Shown in pieces: positions 15,314 through 23,911 of a stretch of DNA of 64,000 nt. Origin of the DNA: Planctomycetota bacterium (GTDB lineage Bacteria; Planctomycetota; GCA-002687715; DRQF01); the NCBI GenBank assembly GCA_011369445.1, contig DRQF01000120.1:1-64000 (forward strand), read 5' to 3'. Within the stretch, counting starts at the first letter, position 1, and every line of letters begins with the position of its first letter. The translations under genes were made by a program, and so were the position numbers. The notes under the pieces were generated by a model, which saw only the letters and a list, made by a program, of their open reading frames with translations, was not told the DNA's origin and ran no database searches.

Positions 15314-16852
15314 ATGTGGAATTGGATACAGGAATGTCCCTGGCAGGCCATCTTCTTGGCCTTCGGGATTCTCATTGTCGTGGTCGCCATCCGCGACATT
15401 TTTTTCGCGTCCAAAAAGCACGCCATCCGGCACAACTTCCCTGTGGTGGGAAACCTGCGCTATTGGTTGGAGACCATCGGACCGGAGCTTCGCCAGTATT
15501 GGGTCGCCAACGATCGTGAGGAGTTGCCCTTCAACCGAAGTGAGCGATCCTGGATCTACGCCTCCGCGAAGAACCAGAACAAGAACTTCGGATTCGGCAC
15601 TGCGGAGCAGATCTATTCCACCGGCTATCCCATCATCAAGCAGGCCGAGTTCCCCTTTCCCGAATCCAAGGCCCACCATGCGAACGGCGACACGACCGCC
15701 ATCCCCTGCGTCAAGGTCATGGGACAATCACACAACCGCAAACGCCCATGGCGACCGCCATCGATCGTCAACATATCGGCCATGTCGTTCGGGTCTCTCG
15801 GTTATCGAGCGATTTCCTCGCTGAATCGGGGAGCGAAGGAGGCTGGCTGCTACCACAACACCGGTGAAGGCGGACTCAGTCCCTACCACCTCTTGGGTGC
15901 CGACGTGGTCTGGCAAATCGGCACGGGATACTTCGGGGCTCGTGACGAGAACGGCCGCTTTTCCCTCGAGAAGGTTGCGGACACCGTCGAGAAACATCCC
16001 CAGGTGCGCGCCATCGAGATCAAGCTCTCCCAAGGGGCGAAACCCGGAAAGGGCGGCATCCTTCCTGGAGCGAAAGTCACAGCGGAGATCGCGGCCATCC
16101 GGCACATCCCGGAAGGCCAAGACTGCATCTCCCCCAATGCCCACGTCGAGTTCGAAAACGTGGACGAGCTCATCACCTTCGTCGAGAAGATCGCCAAGCG
16201 AACCGGTCTACCCGTCGGCATCAAGTCGGCGATCGGCAAGCTCGATTTCTGGCACGATCTGGCGGCTCAGATGAAAGAGCGCGGCGAAGGGCCCGACTAC
16301 ATCGCCATCGATGGTGGAGAAGGCGGCACCGGCGCGGCACCCTTGACCTTCGCCGACCACGTCTCGCTGCCATTCAAGATCGGGTTCGAGCGGGTCTATC
16401 GGATCTTCCAGGCGGCCGAGGTATCCAAGGACATCGTCTGGATCGGAGCCGGCAAGTTGGGTTTCCCCGACCGCGCCCTCATCGCGCTGGCCATGGGCTG
16501 CGACATGGTCTACGTGGCCCGGGAAGCGATGATCGCCATCGGCTGCATCCAGGCTCAGAAATGCCACACGGGTCACTGCCCCGTCGGCGTCGCCACTCAG
16601 AACAAGTGGCTCCAGGCGGGCTTGAACATCGAAGACAAGTCCAGGCGTTTCGCCAACTACGTCAAGAGCTTCCGCAAAGAACTTCTGACCCTGGCGCATG
16701 CGTGCGGCTACGAGCATCCCGCCGACGTGACCGGCCGGGACATCGAGTTCAGCACCGGGGTCAATCAATTCACGAACCTGGAGGACCTCATGGGCTACAA
16801 GAAGGATCGCTTCGGCCCCATCTCCATGAGCGATCTCACCCCCGTGGACTGA
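15314..16852 (+). CDS. FMN-binding glutamate synthase-like membrane protein
   Basis: 512 residues. The ATG at 15314 leads straight into a hydrophobic segment (AIFLAFGILIVVVAIRDIFFA), so the protein is probably anchored by its N-terminus. The rest is the FMN barrel of glutamate synthase large subunit: IVNISAMSFGSLGYRAISSL, GEGGLSPYH, IEIKLSQGAKPGKGGILPG (FMN-phosphate and substrate region) and DGGEGGTGAAPL. The iron-sulfur ligands are kept: C-IQAQK-C-HTGH-C, matching the C-x5-C-x4-C of the [3Fe-4S] site. The glutaminase domain is absent, so it is a stand-alone member; the in vivo reaction is not known. It follows the monooxygenase fusion by 84 bases on the same strand. Confidence 0.9.
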   Translation: MWNWIQECPWQAIFLAFGILIVVVAIRDIFFASKKHAIRHNFPVVGNLRYWLETIGPELRQYWVANDREELPFNRSERSWIYASAKNQNKNFGFGTAEQIYSTGYPIIKQAEFPFPESKAHHANGDTTAIPCVKVMGQSHNRKRPWRPPSIVNISAMSFGSLGYRAISSLNRGAKEAGCYHNTGEGGLSPYHLLGADVVWQIGTGYFGARDENGRFSLEKVADTVEKHPQVRAIEIKLSQGAKPGKGGILPGAKVTAEIAAIRHIPEGQDCISPNAHVEFENVDELITFVEKIAKRTGLPVGIKSAIGKLDFWHDLAAQMKERGEGPDYIAIDGGEGGTGAAPLTFADHVSLPFKIGFERVYRIFQAAEVSKDIVWIGAGKLGFPDRALIALAMGCDMVYVAREAMIAIGCIQAQKCHTGHCPVGVATQNKWLQAGLNIEDKSRRFANYVKSFRKELLTLAHACGYEHPADVTGRDIEFSTGVNQFTNLEDLMGYKKDRFGPISMSDLTPVD

Positions 16853-16944
16853 GGCTTACCTTCATTTCCTCTCGCCGATGCGCAGGTCGGTGTGAGACCC
16901 CGGACAAACTGGGAGCGTCGCGGCGAGCGGTCCGGGTAGGACTC

Positions 16945-19326
16945 TCATTGCATCTTCTCTTCCAGCACGAGACGCAGGTCGCCCTGTTGGCCGGAGACGA
17001 AAGTGGGAGGCTCGCCAACGAGGTGCCAGCGTGTGATCCGAATTCTGGCCGTGGGGGTCGCGGCTTTCGTCATCGCGAAGGCCCGCACCGTGCAGAAGCG
17101 CCCTTCCTCCACCCAGATCTCGAAGTGTCCCGCCGCATCCGTCTCCGCCGAGGACTGGGTCGTCACGGACGCCATGCCGCTTGGGGTGATCGTCTCCGCC
17201 GCGATGGACACCCGAACGCCCGGAAAGATGCTCCCATCCTCGTGGACCGTGACACCGCGGACGAGAACGGTCCGGGGAAGATGGACGGTCACCTTCTTCG
17301 TTTCGCCGGCCTTCAGGGTCACCTTCATGCGCTCGCCGCCCGCCACGTCGAGGCTGTAGCTCCCGGCCGGAATGTCCTTGAAGCGGAAACGCCCCTCCAC
17401 GTCCGTCCGTGAGGAAAGGATCTCGCCCTGCGATCCCGACATCCAACGCCGCGACCCGGAGGGCGCCACGACCCCCTCGGGGCGCAAAGCGACCCTGAGC
17501 CCCGTGCCTAGGGTCCCGTCGCCTCGCAGCACCCTGCCCTCGCATGAGGCGCCCCGACCGAGCTCGAGTATGAGATCGGCGGGGACGGGCTTTTGGGCGA
17601 GGTCCAGGGCAACCTCCGCCTTCGACTTGAAATCAGGATGCGCCGCCTCGACGACGATGTCCTTCATGGAGGGCACCGAACCCAGCTCGAAGGCCCCGGC
17701 CTCGTCGCTCAGGACAGGCATTCGCAATCCGAGGCGCGCCTTCACGCTCCCCCAGAGCTCCGACTTCGCTCGAAAACTCACCGTCGCTCCAGAGACCGGT
17801 TCCCCGCCGGGGCCGACCACGCGCCCCCGGAGCCTCACCCCGGGCTCCATCAGCACGTCGACGCCTTCCCGAATCTCCCCGGGACGAAGACGCTTCGTGT
17901 CGTCATCCCCGTTCGTCGTGCTCTCGAGGAAGCCCGCGAGGTAGGCGACAGGGTCTCCGCGATACTCCGCCACGTAGTCCGGATGGGTCGCCGTGACGAC
18001 GAAGAAACCCGCTGGAACGTGCTCGACCCGGTAGAAGCCCCGCGCATCTGTCTGGACGGGAAGCGATCGCCCCTTCAAGCCGATGGCCTGGGGGCTCACG
18101 ACGACGACTTCGGCCCCCTCGATGGGCGCGAGCGTCCCCTTTGCGAGAACGCGTCCCTCCAGGGTCGCACCCCCGAACATCTTCAGATCCACGAGTTCGC
18201 GCTCCCCGTTGCGGTCCGCATCGAGCAGCCGAATCCCAGGGTTCAGGCGCGTTCGCGCCCCGTCGCCGATATCCAGGGTGTAACGCTCCGCGATGGCACC
18301 GATCACCAGGTCCCCGGTCGAGGGCACACCGTGCAGAACGTACGAACCATCTTCTCCGCTTCGGGTGGAAAGATACGCCGGGAACATCCGCTCCTTGATG
18401 TCGACCAAAGCATAGACGACGACGTTGGCGAGACCCTCATTCGTGCTCCCATCGAAAACCCGTCCGAAGACCTCCGCTTCAGGCCGCAACGTGAAGGAGT
18501 GGGGAGGGTTCGCCCCTGGCCGCAGGACGAGAATCCCCGTCCCCGTGACACCGTAGCCCTCGGCCGTCAACGTCCCTGAGAAAATGCTGGGTTCGAGGTC
18601 CTCGAACACAAAACGCCCCTTCTCATTCGTGATCTCCTGGTAGGTGCGAAGGAGGGGAGCATGTCCGATCGCCACATCGAGAAGCTCCACCCTCACCCCG
18701 GGCACAGGTGAGCCGTCCGGGGAAACCACCGTTCCTTCGAAGCGTACCCCAGGAAGAAGAGCGATTTCGATATGCCGCCTTGAGAGTTCCCGCAAGATGC
18801 GGAAGGCCTCGGCGAAACGGCGACCGTAGCCCTTGGCACGGACGAGAACCGTGTAGTCTCCCGGCGCCACGTCGTCGAAACGAAACCCTCCCTGGTGGTC
18901 CGTCGTCGTGGTCGCGAGCGGTTGATTGGTGGCTCGAAGCATCGTCAGGTCCGTCACGACGTTCACGTCGTTCGGGTCCGTAGCGACGACGGAGGGCAGA
19001 AGGGCCACGCTGGCTCCCGAGATGGACGTCGAGGTCGCCTTGTCTCGAACGCGGCCCAAGATGACCGATCCACTCGGCGCGTCGGGCGCAACCGTCGCAG
19101 GTTCCCGGTCCTCGGAGCGGCCCGCCTCGTGCGCGGGAGTCCGCTCGGTTCTCGTCTCGTAGACGGGTTTTCGCCGCACGAGGTCCTTGCCCGGCGAGGT
19201 GTCATCCACCGCCCCCGCAGGGCCCTCATCCATCACGTCGGACTCCGCCTCGTCCGACAAGAACAGATACAAACAGGCCGAAATCAGAACGACCGCGAGC
19301 CCCAAGATCACCGTGGAAAGCTTCAT
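16945..19326 (-). CDS. Membrane-anchored carboxypeptidase-regulatory-like repeat protein (paralogue B)
   Basis: 793 residues. A GGAGGAG site stands 5-6 bases before the ATG. An N-terminal membrane segment (STVILGLAVVLISACLYLFL) is followed by an acidic linker and then about seven to eight beta-sandwich modules of the CarboxypepD-regulatory/Ig-like type, recognisable by repeats such as ISGRV..I.GA.V.L, DYTVLVRAKGYGRR, and GFYRVEHVPAGFFVVTATHP. These modules bind carbohydrate or protein, or act as spacers, outside the cytoplasmic membrane. No catalytic motif is seen. It lies 40 bases downstream of its paralogue at 19367 on the same strand, so they are probably cotranscribed. Its function is unknown. 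Confidence 0.85.
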   Translation of the reverse strand: MKLSTVILGLAVVLISACLYLFLSDEAESDVMDEGPAGAVDDTSPGKDLVRRKPVYETRTERTPAHEAGRSEDREPATVAPDAPSGSVILGRVRDKATSTSISGASVALLPSVVATDPNDVNVVTDLTMLRATNQPLATTTTDHQGGFRFDDVAPGDYTVLVRAKGYGRRFAEAFRILRELSRRHIEIALLPGVRFEGTVVSPDGSPVPGVRVELLDVAIGHAPLLRTYQEITNEKGRFVFEDLEPSIFSGTLTAEGYGVTGTGILVLRPGANPPHSFTLRPEAEVFGRVFDGSTNEGLANVVVYALVDIKERMFPAYLSTRSGEDGSYVLHGVPSTGDLVIGAIAERYTLDIGDGARTRLNPGIRLLDADRNGERELVDLKMFGGATLEGRVLAKGTLAPIEGAEVVVVSPQAIGLKGRSLPVQTDARGFYRVEHVPAGFFVVTATHPDYVAEYRGDPVAYLAGFLESTTNGDDDTKRLRPGEIREGVDVLMEPGVRLRGRVVGPGGEPVSGATVSFRAKSELWGSVKARLGLRMPVLSDEAGAFELGSVPSMKDIVVEAAHPDFKSKAEVALDLAQKPVPADLILELGRGASCEGRVLRGDGTLGTGLRVALRPEGVVAPSGSRRWMSGSQGEILSSRTDVEGRFRFKDIPAGSYSLDVAGGERMKVTLKAGETKKVTVHLPRTVLVRGVTVHEDGSIFPGVRVSIAAETITPSGMASVTTQSSAETDAAGHFEIWVEEGRFCTVRAFAMTKAATPTARIRITRWHLVGEPPTFVSGQQGDLRLVLEEKMQ

Positions 19327-19366
19327 GCCGTCTCCTCCTCCCTACTCCCGCCGCGGTGCGCTCGGA

Positions 19367-21763
19367 TCACTTCCGAACAAGCACGACCCGAACACCCTTT
19401 TCACCCGCCGCGACGACCTGGGGAGGCTTCGGCGTCGTCCACCTGATGCTCCGCTTCTGGCCGTCCTCGTCGATGTCCGTCTGCGTTGCACGGGCTTCAA
19501 GGGTGTATCGGGCGCCGTCCGACACGGCGATCTCGAAGTGTCCTTCCGCGTCGCTGTACGCCACGCCGCCACCGTTGCGAGGACGATCGGATTCGACGGC
19601 ACCGCTGCCCGGAACGACTCTCGCTCTCACCCGAACGTGCGAGAACGGTGACCCGTCCTCATGGAGCGTCATGCCTTCGATGATGACCTCGCGCACGAGT
19701 CGCAACTCCTCCGTACGCTCCTCACCCGCGGCGAGTTCGATCGTCATCACCCGTTTCGAAACAGCGATCACGGAATACTTTCCTGCCGGAATGCGCTCGA
19801 TCCGGAAGCGCCCCGCGTCGTCCGTCCGCGCCTCGAGCTTGCGCACCGGACGCACCGAGCCACCGAGCCCCAGAAACCCTCCGCCGCGCCGGTCGGTCGG
19901 CACCAACTCCACGAGGGTTTTCGCCATGGCCGTTCCGTCGCTGTCGTAGGCCACCCCCTTGAACACGGCTCCTTCGCCCAGACGGAGCGTCACCTCGGGA
20001 GGCGCCTCGTCGCCGCTCAAGTCCAAGATCTCCCGGCCGGAGGACACGAACCGCGGGTGTGTCGCCACCACCTCCACCTTCTTGTGGCGGGGCACGGAGA
20101 CGAGTTCGAAGCGACCCTCGGCGTCGGTCGTGAAAGGGGTCCCCCTCCCGAGCACGGACCGGGCCATCGCGTCACGTCCGTCCCCCGACAGGAACTCGAT
20201 CGTCGCACCAGCCACGGGCGCTCCCGTTCCGTCCACGACTCGCCCGAGAATCCTCCTCCCCCTTTGCATGACGACATCGACGGCGTCGCGGACCTCCCCC
20301 GGTTCAAGAGGTCGATCACGGCCCTCCTTGGTCTTCCTGGTCGCCATGAGGCCGCCGAAGAATCCCCCTTTCAGACCGAAGACCGCCCTGACGAAGTCGG
20401 GGTGCGAAGCCATGACCATGAAGGAGCCGGCGGGCACCCCCTTGATCTCATACCGGCCGTTCTCATCGCTCGTCACGGGCCCTGTCCTCAGGACCGTGCC
20501 GATGCTGTTGGGGCTGATCACAGTGACTTCAGCCCCCGCGATGGGCGTCAGGCTTCCCTCGGCGAGAATCCTCCCAGAAACCGTCGCTCCCCCGACCATG
20601 GGGAGATCGACGAGATCGCGTTCGCCGTTCCGGTCCTTCTCAGCGAGTTGAATGCCAGGGATGCCGCGCTTGTCCGTCGGATTCTCAATCTTCAAACCGT
20701 ACCCCTCGCTCCGCGCCCCAAGAATCAGGTCGCCCTCCCTGGGAAGGCCTCGGAGGGAATAGGCGCCGTCCTTGCCGCTCCGCGTCTCCACGTAAGCCGG
20801 GAACCCGCGGCTGTCCTTGAATTCGGCCATCGCGTACACGAGAGCCCCCTCGAGCCCTTTGCCGGTCGACACGTCAAAGACGCGACCGAACACCTCGGCT
20901 TCCGGGGCAAGGACATACACCTTCGGTTCCCCCTGGGCTTCACCGGCCGTCAGGCGAAATTGCCCCATTCCCGTCGCGCCGTAGCCCTTCGCCACGAGGG
21001 ATCCGGTGTACCGCCCGGGGCCCAGATCCGTGAACTCGAAGCGCCCCTTCTCGTTCGTGGTCGTCTGGTAGGTGCGCAGAACCCTCAACTGCGCCCGCCC
21101 CCGATCGAACAGGCTCACTTGGACGCTCGGAACGGGAAGCCCCTCCGGGTTATGCACGATTCCTTTGAAGGTGACTGCCGGCTCCAAACGGACTTCCAAA
21201 CCCGTGACCTCGCCCCCTTGGGACAGTCGAAAGGAATCGGAGAATCGACGCCCGAAGCCTTCAGCCCGGACCAAGACGGTATAGTCGCCGGGCTCAGCCT
21301 GTTGAATGTGGAACACGCCCTCGTCATCCGTCGTGGCCACGGTGATGGGGTGGTTGGGCGCCTGAGTGGTGCGAAACAACTCCGCCAAATCGAGTGACAT
21401 GAAGCTTTCCACCACCGAGCTGCGCAACAGACCGACCTTGGCTCCCATGATCGGTCGCCCGTCTTCTTTCTTCAAGACTCTCCCGCTGATGGCGGGATGA
21501 AGATCCCTCTCCGCACGCTCCGGATCGGGAGCCCCTTCGGAGCTCTCCTCTCCATCTTCCGAGATCGCCGACTCCGTCGAGTGGTCTGCGTCCGCACCCC
21601 GATGCCGTCGAACCGCCTCGGTCCGATCCGCCTCGACGGAATCCGACGTGGTCGCGGGTCCCACCACATCGGTTTCCTCGTCCCCCATGAAGAAGAAGAG
21701 AAATCCGGCCACCAGGGCCAAGGCTAGGCCCAGGAGCAACAAGGTCAGCGGGGAAGCTTTCAT
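19367..21763 (-). CDS. Membrane-anchored carboxypeptidase-regulatory-like repeat protein (paralogue A)
   Basis: 798 residues. The ATG at 21763 (AAGGAGT upstream) precedes a membrane anchor (LTLLLLGLALALVAGFLFFFM) and an acidic Glu/Asp-rich linker. Repeats follow the same order as in the downstream paralogue: AISGRVLKKEDGRPIMGAKV, EPGDYTVLVRAEGFGRRFSD, AEVFGRVFDVSTGKGLEGAL, GGATVSGRILAEGSLTPIAG, GRYEIKGVPAGSFMVMASHP and a C-terminal module. The colinear order over the whole length shows a tandem duplication. A surface-exposed structural or binding role is inferred from the fold alone. Confidence 0.85.
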   Translation of the reverse strand: MKASPLTLLLLGLALALVAGFLFFFMGDEETDVVGPATTSDSVEADRTEAVRRHRGADADHSTESAISEDGEESSEGAPDPERAERDLHPAISGRVLKKEDGRPIMGAKVGLLRSSVVESFMSLDLAELFRTTQAPNHPITVATTDDEGVFHIQQAEPGDYTVLVRAEGFGRRFSDSFRLSQGGEVTGLEVRLEPAVTFKGIVHNPEGLPVPSVQVSLFDRGRAQLRVLRTYQTTTNEKGRFEFTDLGPGRYTGSLVAKGYGATGMGQFRLTAGEAQGEPKVYVLAPEAEVFGRVFDVSTGKGLEGALVYAMAEFKDSRGFPAYVETRSGKDGAYSLRGLPREGDLILGARSEGYGLKIENPTDKRGIPGIQLAEKDRNGERDLVDLPMVGGATVSGRILAEGSLTPIAGAEVTVISPNSIGTVLRTGPVTSDENGRYEIKGVPAGSFMVMASHPDFVRAVFGLKGGFFGGLMATRKTKEGRDRPLEPGEVRDAVDVVMQRGRRILGRVVDGTGAPVAGATIEFLSGDGRDAMARSVLGRGTPFTTDAEGRFELVSVPRHKKVEVVATHPRFVSSGREILDLSGDEAPPEVTLRLGEGAVFKGVAYDSDGTAMAKTLVELVPTDRRGGGFLGLGGSVRPVRKLEARTDDAGRFRIERIPAGKYSVIAVSKRVMTIELAAGEERTEELRLVREVIIEGMTLHEDGSPFSHVRVRARVVPGSGAVESDRPRNGGGVAYSDAEGHFEIAVSDGARYTLEARATQTDIDEDGQKRSIRWTTPKPPQVVAAGEKGVRVVLVRK

Positions 21764-21879
21764 GGTCCTGACTCCTTCTCTACCCATGGGCGTGAACCGA
21801 TTCGTCCCCCAAGACCCGCTATTCTCGACCTTCGTCCGATGATCGGGTAACCTCGGGAGGTCATGAGGGAGCGCCGAGG

Positions 21880-22695
21880 ATGAAATGTCGATTCTGGGGA
21901 ACCCGAGGCAGCGTTCCCGTTTCGGGGCCCCAGTACATGGAATTCGGAGGCAATACGCCATGCCTCCAGCTGACCACCCAAGGATGCCCCGAACCGATCA
22001 TTCTGGACAGCGGAACGGGAATCCGAGAGTTCGGCCAGCATTATATGACCCACCGAACGGAAGTCGGCGACACGATTCACCTTTTTCTGACGCACGCCCA
22101 CTGGGACCACATTCAGGGATTTCCATTTTTTATTCCGGCCTACGTCCCCGGCGTCAACCTGCACATCTACTGCACGAAGAAGGCGAAGGATTTTCTCTCC
22201 GGCCAGATGACCGCTCCCTACTTTCCCGTGGGAATGGATGTGATGATGGCGTCCTTCCACTTTCATGAGCTGGCCCAGGGCGACGAGATGCAGTTGGGAG
22301 ACGTTCGCATCCGGTGGATTCCTCTCCCCCACCCCCAGGAATCCACGGGGTTCCGCATTGACGACGGCGCACGCTCCCTTGTTTTCGCAACCGACACCGA
22401 ACATCCCGCCGAGGGGCTCAACGAACAGTTGGTGGGCCTTGCGAGAAACACCGACGTGCTCATCTATGACGCCCAGTATACGCCCGACGAATACGAGGCA
22501 GGGAAACAGGGATGGGGCCACTCGACGTTTCACCAGGGTGCGGAAGTCGCGAAGGCGTCCGCCGCGGAGCGGCTGATCTTGTTCAGCCACGACCCGAGTC
22601 ACGACGACGCCGCTTGCCGCGCCATCGAGACCTCATGTCAGGAAGAATTCCCCAACACCTGGTCCGCCCGGCAAGGCATCCAAATCGAGATCTGA
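21880..22695 (+). CDS. Metallo-beta-lactamase-fold hydrolase
   Basis: 271 residues, cytoplasmic. The start is divergent from the repeat-protein operon by 116 bases. The dinuclear metal site is visible: THAHWDHIQG (H-x-H-x-D-H, residues about 72-77), a His in WIPLPHPQESTGF, the bridging Asp in LVFATDTEH and a His in FSHDPSHDD. The N-terminal CRFWGTRGSVPVSG and GGNTPCLQL are characteristic of the PhnP/cyclic-nucleotide phosphodiesterase-like subgroup acting on phosphodiesters, often found beside two-component regulators. The substrate is unknown. Confidence 0.9.
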   Translation: MKCRFWGTRGSVPVSGPQYMEFGGNTPCLQLTTQGCPEPIILDSGTGIREFGQHYMTHRTEVGDTIHLFLTHAHWDHIQGFPFFIPAYVPGVNLHIYCTKKAKDFLSGQMTAPYFPVGMDVMMASFHFHELAQGDEMQLGDVRIRWIPLPHPQESTGFRIDDGARSLVFATDTEHPAEGLNEQLVGLARNTDVLIYDAQYTPDEYEAGKQGWGHSTFHQGAEVAKASAAERLILFSHDPSHDDAACRAIETSCQEEFPNTWSARQGIQIEI

Positions 22696-22777
22696 GGCCC
22701 GGGAAAGCGCTGATTCTGGACACGCGGGGCAGCCATCGGCCATAATGTCCGCGTCGTCAACTCAAGGAAACTCGCCC

Positions 22778-23854
22778 ATGAATCGCTTGGCCGGTCTCAT
22801 CATCGCTCTCGTTGCAGCCTCGTGCGTCCCATCCACAGCCCAGGTCTGCATCAACCCCAATGACGTGCTGCTCTCGAATGACAACCTACCGGCCGTGCCC
22901 AGCGGTGCCACACCGGTCTCTGTCATCCAGGGCTTGGGCAACGGCGAAGCCGCCGCAGCCGTTTTCGACACGACGGGACTCAGCACGCAGGGCGTCAAGG
23001 TCAATCTCGCCGCCGTGGGGTACATGAACGTGGTGGGAACGAACGGCATTCAGGCTGCCGTGAACCTGCAGATCTACGACGGCGTCACCTTCGACGCGGC
23101 GGGCGTGCCGACACTGGGCTCCCTCGCCTTCGACTACGCCAGCGCCACGGGATCGAATCTCCAGCTCACCAGCCACGCCATCAACACGACGGATTTGAGC
23201 GCCTTCAACGTCACGGTCACGAGTGGAAAACTCGTCGTGGCCTGGTCCATGGTCTTCAACACCGGAGCGCCCCAGACGAACTTCGCCACGGACAACAGCG
23301 CCATCCAGTTCACCTGCAACCCGTCCGTCACCCCGCTCCAGAAGAATCTCATCTTCATCCAAGGCCAAGGCTGGCGGGACGCGGCTCTCGCCACGGTCCA
23401 GGGAATTCCCCTGTGCCCCGTCTTCTATTCGGGCAATTGGATCATCCGGGCCTGCGTCGAACCCATGGTCAACCCCACCCAGATTCTCATCTCCGGCAGT
23501 CCGACCACCGCGGGGGGCTTCGTCAACGTGACCTTCAACTCGCCCAATCATCCGGGCCAGTTCTATTTCGGCGCCCCCGCCTTCACGGCCAACATGGGCT
23601 CGCCCACGGTCTACGGCACGTTCCCTCTCGACTTCGACCCGCTCCTGCAGGCCTACCTCCAGTTCCCCGTCGAAGCCTCGCAGGTCTTTTTCAACTTCAA
23701 CGGGAACCTCGGCCCCACAGGCACGGCACCGGGAATCATCTTCATTCCGCCGACGACGCCGCCTCTCAGCTTCCTCGTCGCCTTCATCGTGATGGATCCG
23801 ACACTCTCCTTCTTCGAGGGGATCTCTTCGCCCGCCACGATTCAGGTTCTCTGA
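22778..23854 (+). CDS. Secreted protein of unknown function
   Basis: 358 residues. AAGGAAAC lies 7 bases before the ATG at 22778. A signal peptide is clear (MNRLAGLIIALVAASCVPSTAQ). The mature part is rich in Asn, Thr, Ala and Phe with beta-strand character (VNLQIYDGVTFDAAGVPTLG, LVVAWSMVF). Its second half (ILISGSPTTAGGFVNVTFNS onward) resembles the C-terminal module seen in other secreted proteins of planctomycete-like genomes. Cys occurs at only a few positions. Function not recognised. Confidence 0.75.
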   Translation: MNRLAGLIIALVAASCVPSTAQVCINPNDVLLSNDNLPAVPSGATPVSVIQGLGNGEAAAAVFDTTGLSTQGVKVNLAAVGYMNVVGTNGIQAAVNLQIYDGVTFDAAGVPTLGSLAFDYASATGSNLQLTSHAINTTDLSAFNVTVTSGKLVVAWSMVFNTGAPQTNFATDNSAIQFTCNPSVTPLQKNLIFIQGQGWRDAALATVQGIPLCPVFYSGNWIIRACVEPMVNPTQILISGSPTTAGGFVNVTFNSPNHPGQFYFGAPAFTANMGSPTVYGTFPLDFDPLLQAYLQFPVEASQVFFNFNGNLGPTGTAPGIIFIPPTTPPLSFLVAFIVMDPTLSFFEGISSPATIQVL

Positions 23855-23866
23855 CTCGATCCCAAA

Positions 23867-23894
23867 AGTCGCCCCCTTGTCACGGGGGGCGGCT
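23867..23894 (+). terminator. Weak hairpin after the secreted-protein gene
   Basis: AGTCGCCCCC and GGGGGCGGCT form a stem with one wobble pair and an 8-base loop, 13 bases past the stop at 23854. No T-run follows on the plus strand, so it may only attenuate or stabilise the message. Confidence 0.3.
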
Positions 23895-23911
23895 CCGTAT
23901 CCAATCCCCCC

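Noticed and set aside
23867-23894. Strong terminator after the secreted-protein gene
   Set aside because: There is a stem but no T-run on the coding strand, so I list it only as a weak hairpin.
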